Positions 7,777-17,111 of a DNA stretch of 23,314 nt are shown one piece after another; position 1 is the stretch's first letter, and each line of letters opens with the position of its first letter. The notes beneath the pieces were generated by a model. The model did not search any database, had not been told where the DNA came from, and saw only the letters and a program-made list of their open reading frames with translations. The position numbers and the translations under genes are program-made. Source of the stretch: Firmicutes bacterium UBA4874 (GTDB lineage Bacteria > Bacillota > Clostridia > Caldicoprobacterales > DTU083); the NCBI GenBank assembly GCA_002399435.1, contig DHDO01000035.1:4412-27725 (forward strand). Direction: 5' to 3'.

Positions 7777-7835
7777 AAACACAGTCGTGCCAAGCGTTTC
7801 AAGACTAGCTTTATCTATGCGCCGACATATTGCAC

Positions 7836-8684
7836 TCATCCTTTTATAGCTCCCTCAGTAAGACCAGTAATAAAATATTTTTGCAGAAAGAGAAACAGTA
7901 AAACGATTGGTATTGAAGATAAAACAGCTGATGGCATTACCAGCTCCCATGGAATGGTGCCACCTGCACGTTGAAATGTGGCAATTCCTACTGGCAATGT
8001 ACGCATGGCATTGTTTTTTGTAACCAGGCTGGGCCACATATAATCCCCCCACACCCACATGAACTTAAGTACCACAGAAGTACCAAGAGCTGGAATTGAG
8101 TTGGGTAGAATAATGTGCCACAGAACTGAAATGCGACTACATCCGTCGATTATGGCTGCTTCGTCCAAAGCTTTCGGAATCTGCATAAAGCTCTGCCGCA
8201 AAAAGAAAATGATAAATGGACTGATGGCTACAGGCAGAATCAAACCCTTATAGGTATCAATCCAATCTAATTTGACCATCATCAGATATAGAGGTACCAC
8301 TGTGACCTGCACAGGAATAATCTGAGCACTAATCACGAGAACATTCATTAGCTTTTTCCCTGGGTATTCCAATCGCTGCAATGCATAAGCCGACAACGTA
8401 TCCACTACCAAATTAAGTAGAATAGCCACTACGGCCACAACAACTGAATTCAGGAACCAACGCGGCAACTCATATTGTGTCATTACCTCGATATAGTTTT
8501 CAATGGTAAACGGATTGGGAAGAAAATGAAAGTCCAACGATACAATGGAAGAATAAGGCTCAAGAGAGCTTTTTAACATAATACCAAAGGGCATCAGAGC
8601 AAACAGGGCAATCAGGACATACAACAATAACAAAGCGAGAGTCAATATGTTTTTTTTGCCTGCATTATTCATCGATTGCACCAT
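7836..8684 (-). CDS. Carbohydrate ABC transporter permease, MalG type (CUT1)
   Basis: A 282-aa inner membrane permease with about six hydrophobic segments, starting with ILTLALLLLYVLIALFALM. The cytoplasmic EAA loop, which contacts the ATPase, is DEAAIIDGCSRISVLWHIIL (about residues 184-203). This is the second permease of a carbohydrate uptake transporter of the CUT1 class. The 5' end overlaps the preceding permease by 20 bp. The start is uncertain: the ATG at 8684 has AGGAAGGG almost touching it, while the ATG at 8672 has it 12 bases away. The partner permease, binding protein and iol enzyme genes suggest an inositol-related substrate. Confidence 0.9.
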   Translation of the reverse strand: MVQSMNNAGKKNILTLALLLLYVLIALFALMPFGIMLKSSLEPYSSIVSLDFHFLPNPFTIENYIEVMTQYELPRWFLNSVVVAVVAILLNLVVDTLSAYALQRLEYPGKKLMNVLVISAQIIPVQVTVVPLYLMMVKLDWIDTYKGLILPVAISPFIIFFLRQSFMQIPKALDEAAIIDGCSRISVLWHIILPNSIPALGTSVVLKFMWVWGDYMWPSLVTKNNAMRTLPVGIATFQRAGGTIPWELVMPSAVLSSIPIVLLFLFLQKYFITGLTEGAIKG

Positions 8685-9540
8685 CCCTTCCTATGTAATT
8701 TTTCACCATGGTTACAAGAAATACCATTACAAACAAAACTACCGAAGCAGCAGAAGCAAGCCCAACTGAATCAAAGACCTTTGTATAGATATAGGTGACC
8801 AGTGTGGTGGTGGAGTTACCAGGCCCACCGTTGGTCATCACCCAAATATGATCAAATGCCTTGAAAGAATTGATGAGCAGGATCGTGGTAGTAAAAAACA
8901 TGATGGGCCGCAGCATAGGCATAGTAATTCTACGAAAAGATTGCCACCAATTTGCTCCCTCCACAGAAGCTGCTTCATACAATTCTGCCGGAATCTTTTG
9001 AAGTCCCCCTACTAGAATAATGGAATAGAGGCCAAATTCTTTCCATACATTAAATAGTATCACAGCAAGCATAGCAACCTTTGAATCAAATAACCACTTC
9101 GGCCCAGAGATACCAATTGCGGATAGAATTTGGTTGATGGCACCATACTGCGGCTCATACAACATCTTCCAAACCATGCCCATTACAGTCATAGGCACCA
9201 CGACTGGTACAAAGATGATAGCACGCCAGATGCTGTTCACCCGACTCTGCTTCTGAAACAATAAGGCGCACCCCAGAGCTAAAATAAGAGTAGACACCAT
9301 ATTAATGATCGTGTACACGCAAGTGTTCAGCAGTGCTTTTTTAAAACTGGCATCTTTTACAAACATAAAACTAAAATTTGATAATCCAACAAACTTCTTT
9401 TCACCCACAAGGTTCCATTTAAACAGGCTGTACCAGGCAGAATTAATCATTGGTATCAACATAAAAACAAGCAATAATAGGATTGCAGGAAACAGAAGGG
9501 CATATGCACTTAACATTTCTTGCCTTTTTCGTTTGGACAT
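8665..9540 (-). CDS. Carbohydrate ABC transporter permease, MalF/UgpA type (CUT1)
   Basis: A 291-aa membrane permease with a short charged N-terminus (MSKRKRQEM) then about six membrane spans. The EAA loop is LYEAASVEGANWWQSFRRIT (around residues 190-210). The start at 9540 is chosen over an in-frame upstream codon at 9564 because AAGGAGAG lies seven bases before it. It forms the heteromeric channel with the MalG-type permease encoded next. No ATPase gene is in the run; CUT1 importers of Firmicutes commonly share one MsmX-like ATPase encoded elsewhere, which is the likely case here. Confidence 0.9.
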   Translation of the reverse strand: MSKRKRQEMLSAYALLFPAILLLLVFMLIPMINSAWYSLFKWNLVGEKKFVGLSNFSFMFVKDASFKKALLNTCVYTIINMVSTLILALGCALLFQKQSRVNSIWRAIIFVPVVVPMTVMGMVWKMLYEPQYGAINQILSAIGISGPKWLFDSKVAMLAVILFNVWKEFGLYSIILVGGLQKIPAELYEAASVEGANWWQSFRRITMPMLRPIMFFTTTILLINSFKAFDHIWVMTNGGPGNSTTTLVTYIYTKVFDSVGLASAASVVLFVMVFLVTMVKNYIGRDGAIDE

Positions 9541-9568
9541 GTTGCTTCTCTCCTTCAAAAACATAAGG

Positions 9569-9613
9569 AATAGCGTAGCTACTGCTTCCAGCTGGTAATA
9601 AAGCTACGCTATT
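9569..9613 (-). terminator. Strong intercistronic hairpin after the binding-protein gene (attenuator-like)
   Basis: AATAGCGTAGCT (9569-9580) and AGCTACGCTATT (9602-9613) are perfect 12-bp inverted copies. On the minus strand the stem is followed within a few bases by TTATGTTTTTG, a partial U-run, then by the permease ribosome site. Such stems behind binding-protein genes typically cut or slow transcription, or protect the mRNA 3' end, so more binding protein than permease is made. Confidence 0.7.
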
Positions 9614-9639
9614 ATTTATGATATTGTCAGTTAATTACT

Positions 9640-10980
9640 TTATAGAGCTTGATCGATTTCGGTATCCAACTGTTTCAAAGCTTCTTGCGGAGTCATTTCT
9701 CCATTCAGTGCCGCAATGATCAGACGTTTCTGACCATCCCAGCGAGCGGTATAACCATAACGGGTTTGAATCATAAAGTCAGGGCTGCAGACATTGCCTT
9801 GATCAATTATGGGATTCCACAGTTCAGGAGCGCTATTAATGACTTTTTCGATTGCGGCCTTATCTCCGGCATCAATCTTGTTTAGGTCATAAGGCTGAAT
9901 ACCATAATATCCACCCATCCACTTGGCAACATTTCCTGGACCAGTAAAGCTCTTTACAAATTGTCCAGCTTCCTTGGGATGCTTGGTCTTGGCATTGACA
10001 CACACCGCATGGCCATCCAAATGTCCACTATTCCCATTTTTGCCTGTAGGAAGCTGGGCAATTGCCCATTTCCCTTTCATATTAGCATCATCTACATATC
10101 CCTCCGTGGTAATGGGGCCTTGAGTAAAAGTGAACATTGCCACCTTACCCTCACGAAAGCCATTGTTGGCACTGGTACCCATTTTGCTGATATTTTCTTT
10201 ATAGTAACTCGCCAGATATTCCAAGGCCTCCACAGCTTCCGGAGTATTTTCCGTTGACTTCATATTATCAAGATCCATCAGGTTTCCACCATTTTGTTGC
10301 AATAAGGTCTGCCATGTATAATTGATGGCATTTAACTGGTCATCGGCGCCTTTGTGCTGATAGCCCATTATTTTACCACCGGAATCTTCCGTAATCTTTT
10401 TTGCCATATCCTTCATCTCTTCCCATGTAGAGGGAGGTGCATCAAATCCATATTCTTTTAAAATATCGGTACGATAATACAAAATGTAGGTATCATACAC
10501 TATAGGAGCTGCATACAACTCTCCGTCCACGCAACTGGCCTCGATTAAGGGACCATACATTTCTATATCATCAGCAGTATAACCAGCCTTTTTCAAAGGA
10601 AGCAATAGATCACCGTTTATATAGTCAGCAGTCAAACCGGCGCCTAAATAGAACACATCCGGACCACTGCCAGCAGCCACCCCCTGCTTGATCTGCTCAC
10701 GGCCGGATGACCAATCCAACAAAGTCATATTAACGTTTACATCGGTACTATCAGTATTAAATTCATCCACCATATTTTGCATGATGCTTTCATCTGCCAC
10801 AGGCAGCATCCAGAACTCTATTTTTACTTTATCGTTGGACTTTGCCTTAGTAGTATTGCCATTACTTTTTTTCGGAGCGCCAGCAGATTTTGTATTGCCT
10901 GAAGAACCTGAGCAAGCAGGCAGCGCCAGAAGTAACAGGGACATGGTCAAACATAAAAATAATCGCTTTTTCTTTTGCAT
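9640..10980 (-). CDS. Sugar ABC transporter substrate-binding lipoprotein (CUT1 family)
   Basis: A 446-aa extracellular solute-binding protein of the MalE/UgpB type (family 1). A lipoprotein signal peptide is clear: basic MQKKKR, a hydrophobic core, and the lipobox LPAC with Cys23, then a Ser/Gly/Lys-rich linker to about residue 50. The mature domain begins KIEFWML and contains family-typical segments such as GPDVFYLGAG, YDTYILYYRTDIL, PPSTWEEMKDMAKKI and FREGKVAMFTFTQGP. AAGGAGAG six bases before the ATG fixes the start. It follows the iolG-like gene by 84 bp, with two permeases after it. Inositol importers are more often CUT2 ABC systems or MFS IolT proteins, so the ligand may be an inositol derivative or glycoside; this is inference. 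Confidence 0.9.
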   Translation of the reverse strand: MQKKKRLFLCLTMSLLLLALPACSGSSGNTKSAGAPKKSNGNTTKAKSNDKVKIEFWMLPVADESIMQNMVDEFNTDSTDVNVNMTLLDWSSGREQIKQGVAAGSGPDVFYLGAGLTADYINGDLLLPLKKAGYTADDIEMYGPLIEASCVDGELYAAPIVYDTYILYYRTDILKEYGFDAPPSTWEEMKDMAKKITEDSGGKIMGYQHKGADDQLNAINYTWQTLLQQNGGNLMDLDNMKSTENTPEAVEALEYLASYYKENISKMGTSANNGFREGKVAMFTFTQGPITTEGYVDDANMKGKWAIAQLPTGKNGNSGHLDGHAVCVNAKTKHPKEAGQFVKSFTGPGNVAKWMGGYYGIQPYDLNKIDAGDKAAIEKVINSAPELWNPIIDQGNVCSPDFMIQTRYGYTARWDGQKRLIIAALNGEMTPQEALKQLDTEIDQAL

Positions 10981-11006
10981 GATTTTCTCTCCTTTTATAA
11001 TAAAAT

Positions 11007-11023
11007 GTTTTGAGCATCAAAAC
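11007..11023 (-). other. Short dyad upstream of the binding-protein gene
   Basis: GTTTTGA, three bases, TCAAAAC forms a perfect AT-rich dyad in the gap between the dehydrogenase and binding-protein genes. It could be an operator or weak RNA stem. The following TATTAT lies too close to the ribosome site to be a convincing -10 box. Confidence 0.35.
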
Positions 11024-11064
11024 AACAAAGTAAGTGAAATAGTCATTGGTCCATAAAATGGCTT

Positions 11065-12075
11065 TTAATTTTGCATTTCTGTCAACGCAACCGGCCGATG
11101 TTCCTTAATGGATCGATTTGCCGCTTTGGCAATCAAAACTGCCTGAAGCCCATCCTCTATCGTAACCGGAACATCCGTATCATTCTGTACCGCATCCACA
11201 AATTCTTTTATTTCATTGGTATAAGCCTCCATATACCGTTCCAGGAAGAAATGAAGCGGCTTTTCAGCTGTAACTCCATGAACTGTGCTGATGACAGATC
11301 TGGAAGGCGAATCATTCCCGATTTCCACCTGGCCCATGGACCCAAAAACTTCTGCGCGTTGATCATAACCATAAACCGCTCTTCGGGAATTATCGATAAC
11401 CGCCAAAGCTCCGTTCCTAAGTTTCAAACTCACGATAGCCGTGTCGACATCCCCTGCTTTCCCGATCTCCGGATCCACCAATACAGCTGCGTTGGCATAA
11501 ACCTCCTCCACTTCACTGCCGGTAAGGTAACGAACCATGTCAAAATCATGAATTGTCATATCCATAAACATACCGCCTGATCCCTTTACATATGCAATCG
11601 GCGGAGCATCAGGATCCCGGGAGGTGATTTTTAACAAATGAACATCCCCAATCCGGCCATCCTGCGCAGCATTGCGTACTGCACGGAAATTATGGTCGAA
11701 TCGTCTGTTGAAACCGACCTGATATTTTACATTCGAATTTTTCAATTCCTTCATAACCGCTTTGATCTCAGAAACATCCTGCGAAACGGGTTTTTCGCAA
11801 AATATATGTTTCCCGGCGTGGATCGCTTCTTTGGAAATTTTTGCATGCGTTTGAGTCGGAGAACAGATGGTGACTGCATCAATCGTTGGATTATTCAAAA
11901 TCTCGTGGTAATCAATACATGCACAAATCCCCATATCCCTGGCCCATTTCTTCGAGTCTTCTGTCCATACCGGATCAGCAATGGCAGTAACACTCGCATC
12001 CTTTACATGATAGGCAATGCTTTCACAGTGTACTTTTCCAATACGTCCTGCTCCTATCACACCAATATTCATCAT
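11065..12075 (-). CDS. iolG: Gfo/Idh/MocA oxidoreductase, probable inositol 2-dehydrogenase
   Basis: A 336-aa NAD(P)-dependent dehydrogenase. IolG oxidises myo-inositol to 2-keto-myo-inositol (scyllo-inosose), the first step of the pathway. The Rossmann motif is GVIGAGRIGKVH (residues 5-16), the family signature lysine is in FCEKPVSQD (about residue 95), and the active-site stretch GGMFMDMTIHDFDMVRYLTG (about 165-184) has the HDFDM typical of inositol dehydrogenases. GGGGG lies seven bases before the ATG at 12075, which favours it over the next in-frame ATG. It sits 106 bp after iolE and before the importer genes. It could instead act on a stereoisomer or another polyol, but no other dehydrogenase of this family is in the window. 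Confidence 0.85.
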   Translation of the reverse strand: MMNIGVIGAGRIGKVHCESIAYHVKDASVTAIADPVWTEDSKKWARDMGICACIDYHEILNNPTIDAVTICSPTQTHAKISKEAIHAGKHIFCEKPVSQDVSEIKAVMKELKNSNVKYQVGFNRRFDHNFRAVRNAAQDGRIGDVHLLKITSRDPDAPPIAYVKGSGGMFMDMTIHDFDMVRYLTGSEVEEVYANAAVLVDPEIGKAGDVDTAIVSLKLRNGALAVIDNSRRAVYGYDQRAEVFGSMGQVEIGNDSPSRSVISTVHGVTAEKPLHFFLERYMEAYTNEIKEFVDAVQNDTDVPVTIEDGLQAVLIAKAANRSIKEHRPVALTEMQN

Positions 12076-12181
12076 GATAATTCCCCCTGATCATCCTAGC
12101 TGGTCTTCAATTCATAGCGCAACCAGTTAATACAATTTTATAACATTTTATTAAAGCCTTGCATTCCCACAACAATATATT

Positions 12182-13078
12182 TCAAATTCCTGCCGCCCTG
12201 CGGATATAATCACGGGCCTTTTTGGCGTAAACAAACGGATTCGCTTTTGCTGGATCCTGCTCCGCTTCCACCAGAAGCCATCCCTCGTAATCGTGTTCCG
12301 AAAGAATCTGAAAGATAGGCTTGAAATCAATTGCGCCATCCCCTGGCACGGTAAAAGCACCAAGACGTACTGCCTGGAGAAAACTCAGTTTTTCCCTTCT
12401 GACCTGCTCCACCTTTTCAGGACGCACATCTTTTAAGTGAACATGCTTGATGCGATCCACATATTTCTTCAGTATGGCAATCTCATCTTCTCCGGAAAAT
12501 ACCAAATGCCCGGAATCGAACAGCAAGCAGACCTTGTTTGGATCGGTTTCCTCCATGAGCCGGTCAATTTCCTCAGATGTCTGGACAACCGTCCCCATAT
12601 GATGATGATAAACGAGTTTCATCCCCTTTTCATTGGCCAGATCTCCCAGCTTATTCAGCCCTGTCGTCAACATGTTCCATTCGTCGTCATTCATAATATA
12701 TTTGCCTTCAAAAATTGGTATGTTCATTTTACCCTGGATACTGTGTCCCTGCTCCGATACAACAATTACCTTTGCGCCAAGTTCATGCAGAAAATCACGG
12801 TGTTTCAAAAAAGCCCTTTCGGTTTCCCCGTAAGGCTGAGTAGTGAGAAAAGCACTGAACCAGGCACTTGCGATACGCAAACCCCTGATTTCAAGATAGC
12901 CTTTCAGAACAGATGCATCATGCGGATATTTGTTGCCCACCTCTGTCCCGCGGAATCCCGCGAGAGCAGCTTCACTGATACACTGTTCAAAAGTGTTTTC
13001 CTTGCCAAGGTCCGGCATGTCATCGTTTGTCCAGGCAATGGGAGCAATACCCGGAAAAACTTTTTCCGCGTTGAACAT
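12182..13078 (-). CDS. iolE: Inosose dehydratase
   Basis: A 298-aa TIM-barrel protein of the xylose-isomerase-like/AP-endonuclease-2 family. IolE removes water from 2-keto-myo-inositol to give 3D-(3,5/4)-trihydroxycyclohexane-1,2-dione. The opening GIAPIAWTNDDMPDLG (about 10-25) is characteristic of IolE. Later landmarks are GFRGTEVGNKYP, VYHHHMGT, LLFDSGHLVFSGED, RIKHVHLKD and the C-terminal WLLVEAEQD. The start is placed at the ATG at 13078, because GGAGGAG lies seven bases upstream; an in-frame ATG at 13096 would put that site inside the gene. It lies between iolD and the dehydrogenase gene, on the same strand and with no terminator between them. Confidence 0.92.
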   Translation of the reverse strand: MFNAEKVFPGIAPIAWTNDDMPDLGKENTFEQCISEAALAGFRGTEVGNKYPHDASVLKGYLEIRGLRIASAWFSAFLTTQPYGETERAFLKHRDFLHELGAKVIVVSEQGHSIQGKMNIPIFEGKYIMNDDEWNMLTTGLNKLGDLANEKGMKLVYHHHMGTVVQTSEEIDRLMEETDPNKVCLLFDSGHLVFSGEDEIAILKKYVDRIKHVHLKDVRPEKVEQVRREKLSFLQAVRLGAFTVPGDGAIDFKPIFQILSEHDYEGWLLVEAEQDPAKANPFVYAKKARDYIRRAAGI

Positions 13079-13174
13079 TTCACTTCTCCTCCTCATTTCA
13101 TGTATTTAATGACGAATTATTTGATTTTGTGAAATCGTAACCGGAATCAATAATCAATGAATATAAAAGCCCAT

Positions 13175-15106
13175 TCAATATCTCCTGGCGGCTTTTCGAT
13201 GACGCTCCTTTTGCTCGAACGCTTCTTTCTGTGCCTGACTTCCCGGGATGCCTGCAACGCCAACGTGCCACCAGGAACCGTAATCATGCGTCATTGTCTT
13301 GGGCAGAACCTTCAGATCAATCAATGTGGATACGGTTTGCTTTTTGCTTTCCGTCAGTGCAGCTTTCAATTCTTCCGGTGTGTGCACCGTATAGGCTTTC
13401 GCACCATAACCTGCAGCAACAGCGGCATAGCTTACAGGAAGAAAACTGCCCGTTTGTCCGGATGTTTCCGAATCACGGAAACGAAATTCTGTTCCCAGGT
13501 TTCCAATCCCGTTTGACATTTCCAAATTATTGATGCAGCCATTTGAGGCATTATCAAACAATAGAACGTTGATTTTTTGATGTTCCTGAATGGAAGTGAC
13601 CAGTTCCGTATGCAGCATGAGAAAACTTCCATCGCCGCACATGGCGTAAACTTCCCGTTCCGGCTCCGCCAGCTTCACGCCAACTGCACCTGCAATTTCA
13701 TAGCCCATGCAGGAATAGCCATATTCCATATGGTAGGAATCACGTACATCCGTCGTCCACATCCGCTGCAGATCGCCTGGCAGGCTGCCGGCAGCGCCAA
13801 CGATAATTGCATCCGGATCCATCCACTTCCGTATGATGCAGATCGCAGCCGTTTGCGTCAGCCGGCCACCGGTCGTTTTCACAAAATCATCAATACTGGA
13901 TGGATTCCGGGCTTCAATCATCGGCTTAAAATCTTTTCCATAGGAATAGGCTGCCAGCTTCTTCATTTCTTTCTTCCAGGCTGTTTTTGCATTGGAGATT
14001 TCGTCAACATATGCTGAACGATAACCCTTTTCCCTAAGAATCACAGCCAAGGCTTTCAGAGTTTCCCTTGCATCTCCGACGACCGGAATGGCATCCATTT
14101 TATAGGCATGAAACCTGGATACATTGATCGAAATGATTTTTACATTGGGGTTTTGAAACAGCCATTTGGAAGAGGTTGTAAAGTCGGAGAGACGGGAACC
14201 GACTGCCAGGACCAGGTCTGCGTCCCTTGCAATCGAATTTGCTGCAAGATTGCCGGTTGCTCCGATTCCACCAAGATTATATGGAGAACTGGAGGAACAT
14301 GCACTCTTTCCCGCCTGTGTTTCGCAGAATGGCAGATGAAACAGTCTGCAAAATTCTTCCAATTCCTCCCCCGCTACCGAATATTTCACACCGCCGCCAC
14401 AAATGACGACCGGCTTGCAGCTGGCAAGCAGGGCATCCGCTGCATCCTGAAGCTCTTCCGGAGCAGGAAGATGCCGGGGAATTCCGTATACCCGTTTCTG
14501 AAAGAAATAATCCGGATAATCATAGGTTTCGCCCTGAACGTCCTGCGGAATTGCCACACAAACTGCACCAGTTTCCGCTGGGTCGGTCAGGACACGCATG
14601 GCATTCAGCATGGCCGTCATAAGCTGCTCCGGGCGTTCCACTCTGTCCCAATATTTACAAACAGCTTTGAAAGCATCATTGGTTGTAGTCTGCAGGCTGT
14701 ATGACTGCTCCACCTGCTGCAAAACGGGGTCCGGCTGTCGCGTGGCAAATGTGTCCCCCGGAAAAAGGAGCAGTGGGATGTTATTGACCGAGGCACAAGC
14801 GGCAGCGGTTACCATGTTTGTACCCCCAGGTCCAATGGAAGAGGAACATGCAATGATCTTTTTTCGATTGCTCTGCCTTGCAAAAGCAGTAGCGATGTGT
14901 GCCATACCCTGTTCATTTTTTCCCTGATAATATTTAAGCCCACCTGGATCTGCGTCCAATGCCTGCCCCAGGCCACACACATTTCCATGCCCGAAAATTG
15001 TAATAATTCCTTCTACAAACTTACTTTCCCTGCCATCCATACGGATGTACTGGTTATCAAGGAAACGTACCAGTGCCTGTGCCATCGTCATTTGAACTGT
15101 TCTCAA
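13175..15106 (-). CDS. iolD: 3D-(3,5/4)-trihydroxycyclohexane-1,2-dione acylhydrolase
   Basis: A 643-aa thiamine-diphosphate enzyme, normal length for IolD, which opens the diketone ring to 5-deoxy-D-glucuronate. The three-domain acetolactate-synthase fold is visible: an N-terminal pyrimidine-binding domain with [12 protein letters not shown] (about 34-45) and [13 protein letters not shown], a central domain with [10 protein letters not shown] and [11 protein letters not shown], and a C-terminal domain with the cofactor motif [12 protein letters not shown]...[10 protein letters not shown]. The start is a TTG at 15106, with GGGAGGG six bases upstream; the ATG at 15091 is an alternative without a site. 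It is 70 bp downstream of iolC. Confidence 0.93.
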   Translation of the reverse strand: MRTVQMTMAQALVRFLDNQYIRMDGRESKFVEGIITIFGHGNVCGLGQALDADPGGLKYYQGKNEQGMAHIATAFARQSNRKKIIACSSSIGPGGTNMVTAAACASVNNIPLLLFPGDTFATRQPDPVLQQVEQSYSLQTTTNDAFKAVCKYWDRVERPEQLMTAMLNAMRVLTDPAETGAVCVAIPQDVQGETYDYPDYFFQKRVYGIPRHLPAPEELQDAADALLASCKPVVICGGGVKYSVAGEELEEFCRLFHLPFCETQAGKSACSSSSPYNLGGIGATGNLAANSIARDADLVLAVGSRLSDFTTSSKWLFQNPNVKIISINVSRFHAYKMDAIPVVGDARETLKALAVILREKGYRSAYVDEISNAKTAWKKEMKKLAAYSYGKDFKPMIEARNPSSIDDFVKTTGGRLTQTAAICIIRKWMDPDAIIVGAAGSLPGDLQRMWTTDVRDSYHMEYGYSCMGYEIAGAVGVKLAEPEREVYAMCGDGSFLMLHTELVTSIQEHQKINVLLFDNASNGCINNLEMSNGIGNLGTEFRFRDSETSGQTGSFLPVSYAAVAAGYGAKAYTVHTPEELKAALTESKKQTVSTLIDLKVLPKTMTHDYGSWWHVGVAGIPGSQAQKEAFEQKERHRKAARRY

Positions 15107-15176
15107 ACTAAGCCCTCCCTTTCCTTGCCTTCCATATTGACCATATTGATCGGACAGCTTTCTTAATGATGCCTTT

Positions 15177-16193
15177 CTAATCCCTGGCGACCATTTCTCC
15201 GTATTTTTGTTTACAATCCTTTATGTAGTTCTGGATGGTGGCAACGTCCGGCATACTATCGGAACAGGAATGGCCGGCGATTAAAAGGGAAGCCGATGCG
15301 CTGCCAAATTCCAGGCAATCGATGATATCCCAGCCCTCCAGCAGTCCATACAGGAAAGCAGATGCATACCCGTCCCCACCTCCAAAACCCTTCAGCTTTT
15401 TTATTGGAAATGGCTTGATGGAAAAGCTTTGTCCATCGTTGGTATAGGCGGTGGAACCTTCCTTCCCATGCTTGATCACTACAATCTTTGCTCCACAGCC
15501 ATGCCAATACGCAGCGCTTTCCTCATCCTTCATTCCCGGTCGGATTAATTGCTCTGCCAGGTCGTATTCCATCCGTGAACCCAGAATCACATCTGCCTGC
15601 CCTGCCATGATTCCGTAATATACACCAATTTCCTCCTTTGATTTCCAGTTGTATTCCCGATAATCGATGTCAAAAATCACGGGAGTATTCGCCTTTTTGG
15701 CAAGAAATACAGCTTTCAGGGCAGCTTCCCGTGAAGGACTTTCCGCTAACGCTGTACCGGAGATCAGAAGCGCCTTGCTCTGACGGATATACTCCTCATC
15801 GATATCATTCATGGAAAGCTGCAGATCCGCAATCTGGTTACGATACATCAAAATACTGCTTTCCTGTTCACTGAGGATCTCCGTAAACGTAAGTCCAAGC
15901 TTCTCACCATGCTCACAGCGATGGATGTGAGACGTGTCTATATGATCTTTCCTGAAATAATCGATTACATAATCTCCAAAACGATCGTCTGATACGCGGG
16001 CAAAAAAACCGCACTTTTTTCCAAGCCGGGAAAGACCAACTGCAATATTGGCAGGGGAACCTCCGAGATATTTCTTGAATGTGGTACTCTCAGCCAGCGT
16101 TCTGTTATAATCCAGTGGATTAAAATCAATGGCAACTCTCCCAAGCAGGACCATATCAAACTTCCGATCTGTATCAAACGGTATGTATTTCAT
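15177..16193 (-). CDS. iolC: 5-dehydro-2-deoxygluconokinase
   Basis: A 338-aa PfkB-family sugar kinase that phosphorylates 2-deoxy-5-keto-D-gluconate at C6. Motifs are [10 protein letters not shown] near residue 17, the substrate-site [15 protein letters not shown] (about 43-57), and the C-terminal signature [15 protein letters not shown] holding the catalytic Asp. The anion-hole motif reads GGGD in place of the usual GAGD, a mild change. The downstream [18 protein letters not shown] is typical of IolC. The ATG at 16193 is preceded by GGGAGGGG at good distance; the frame is also open to a TTG at 16211, which would swallow that site. It starts 15 bp after the iolJ stop, so the two are surely cotranscribed. 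Confidence 0.93.
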   Translation of the reverse strand: MKYIPFDTDRKFDMVLLGRVAIDFNPLDYNRTLAESTTFKKYLGGSPANIAVGLSRLGKKCGFFARVSDDRFGDYVIDYFRKDHIDTSHIHRCEHGEKLGLTFTEILSEQESSILMYRNQIADLQLSMNDIDEEYIRQSKALLISGTALAESPSREAALKAVFLAKKANTPVIFDIDYREYNWKSKEEIGVYYGIMAGQADVILGSRMEYDLAEQLIRPGMKDEESAAYWHGCGAKIVVIKHGKEGSTAYTNDGQSFSIKPFPIKKLKGFGGGDGYASAFLYGLLEGWDIIDCLEFGSASASLLIAGHSCSDSMPDVATIQNYIKDCKQKYGEMVARD

Positions 16194-16207
16194 CCTTTTC
16201 CCCTCCC

Positions 16208-17068
16208 TCAATTCTTAAAGATCTGTTCCAGCGAAATCTGATTGTTGAATATCAAAATAAGTTTCTTAACGGTTTCATAAACCTCATGTACCATTGCTTC
16301 GTTCAATCCAAAATAATTGTAATGTTCTTCGTCTTTAAAGTAATTTTCTGCTCCCCGCGTCGCAGCGTCAAAATTTGATGTCGCAATATTGATTTTTCGT
16401 ACGCCATGATAAATGCATTTCCTGAAATCTACCGGATGGATTCCTGTCCCTCCATGCAGTACCAATGGAATATCTACTTTGTTATGTATCTCTTCAAGAA
16501 CGCCGAACTGAAGTTTAGGATCGGAAACATAATGACCATGCGCATTCCCGATGGCAACTGCCAGTGCATCCACCCCGGTTTTCTGTACGAACTCCTGAGC
16601 AAGGTCCGGGTCGGTGCAGATAATTTTATCGTCTTCTTTTTCCCTGCTCTCTCCGATAGCGCCGAGTTCCCCCTCCATGGATACTCCGGCATCCCGGACC
16701 ATTGTCGCTACGTGAGAGGTCAGTCTCACATTTTTGGAATATTCGTATCCGGATCCATCGAACATGATTGAAGAAAAGCCAAGGCTCAGTGCTTCCTGCA
16801 CGGTTTCCTCCGTCTGCCCATGATCCAGTTGAACTGCGATGTCCACATGGGCATTTCGGGCAGCGCTTATCATCATGGGTCCCATCAAATATAACGGCGA
16901 ATGCCGCAGACGACTCTGCGCGATCTGCAAAATGACAGGTGTATTCAATTCATTGGCGGCTGTCACCACAGCAAGTATCATCTCCATGTTTCCCACATTG
17001 AAAGCCCCGACTGCCTTGTCCTGCAGAGCAGCATCCTGAACCAATTGTTTCATGGAACTAATTGACAT
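16208..17068 (-). CDS. iolJ: Class II aldolase, probable 6-phospho-5-dehydro-2-deoxy-D-gluconate aldolase
   Basis: A 286-aa zinc-dependent aldolase of the fructose-bisphosphate aldolase class II family. In this context it should split 2-deoxy-5-keto-D-gluconate 6-phosphate into dihydroxyacetone phosphate and malonate semialdehyde. Visible motifs are AVGAFNVGN near residue 19, VQLDHGQTEE near 80 (zinc His), EGELGAIGES near 130 with the catalytic region, AIGNAHGHY near 175, VLHGGTGIHP near 207 and RKINIATSNFDA near 227. The start is set at the ATG at 17068 by family length; the frame extends to a TTG at 17140, but that lies in the promoter. The ribosome site is weak (AGAAAGAA). It is the first gene of the minus-strand iol run. 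A true fructose-bisphosphate aldolase is the alternative, made less likely by the neighbours. Confidence 0.88.
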   Translation of the reverse strand: MSISSMKQLVQDAALQDKAVGAFNVGNMEMILAVVTAANELNTPVILQIAQSRLRHSPLYLMGPMMISAARNAHVDIAVQLDHGQTEETVQEALSLGFSSIMFDGSGYEYSKNVRLTSHVATMVRDAGVSMEGELGAIGESREKEDDKIICTDPDLAQEFVQKTGVDALAVAIGNAHGHYVSDPKLQFGVLEEIHNKVDIPLVLHGGTGIHPVDFRKCIYHGVRKINIATSNFDAATRGAENYFKDEEHYNYFGLNEAMVHEVYETVKKLILIFNNQISLEQIFKN

Positions 17069-17069
17069 G

Positions 17070-17100
17070 TTAACACTTCTTTCTGTTAAGTGTTGATTAA
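17070..17100. promoter_or_regulatory. Inverted-repeat operator candidate in front of iolJ
   Basis: AACACTT (17072-17078) and AAGTGTT (17088-17094) are perfect inverted copies with a 9-bp centre, with TTAAC-like extensions (GTTAAC on one side, TTGATTAA on the other). It lies immediately downstream of the iolJ promoter start point and abuts the iolJ ATG, so bound protein or an RNA stem could block expression. Confidence 0.5.
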
Positions 17101-17111
17101 CTGTTGAAACT

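Noticed and set aside
10999..11030. A promoter (TTGTTT, 17 bp, TATTAT) just before the sugar binding-protein gene
   Set aside because: The -10 box would sit directly against the ribosome site, leaving no room for a transcript start before it; AT-rich chance match is likelier.
17070..17100. Identity with the Bacillus subtilis IolR operator consensus
   Set aside because: The dyad contains TAATCAACA-like sequence, but it does not fully match the tandem motif I recall, so I call it only an operator candidate.
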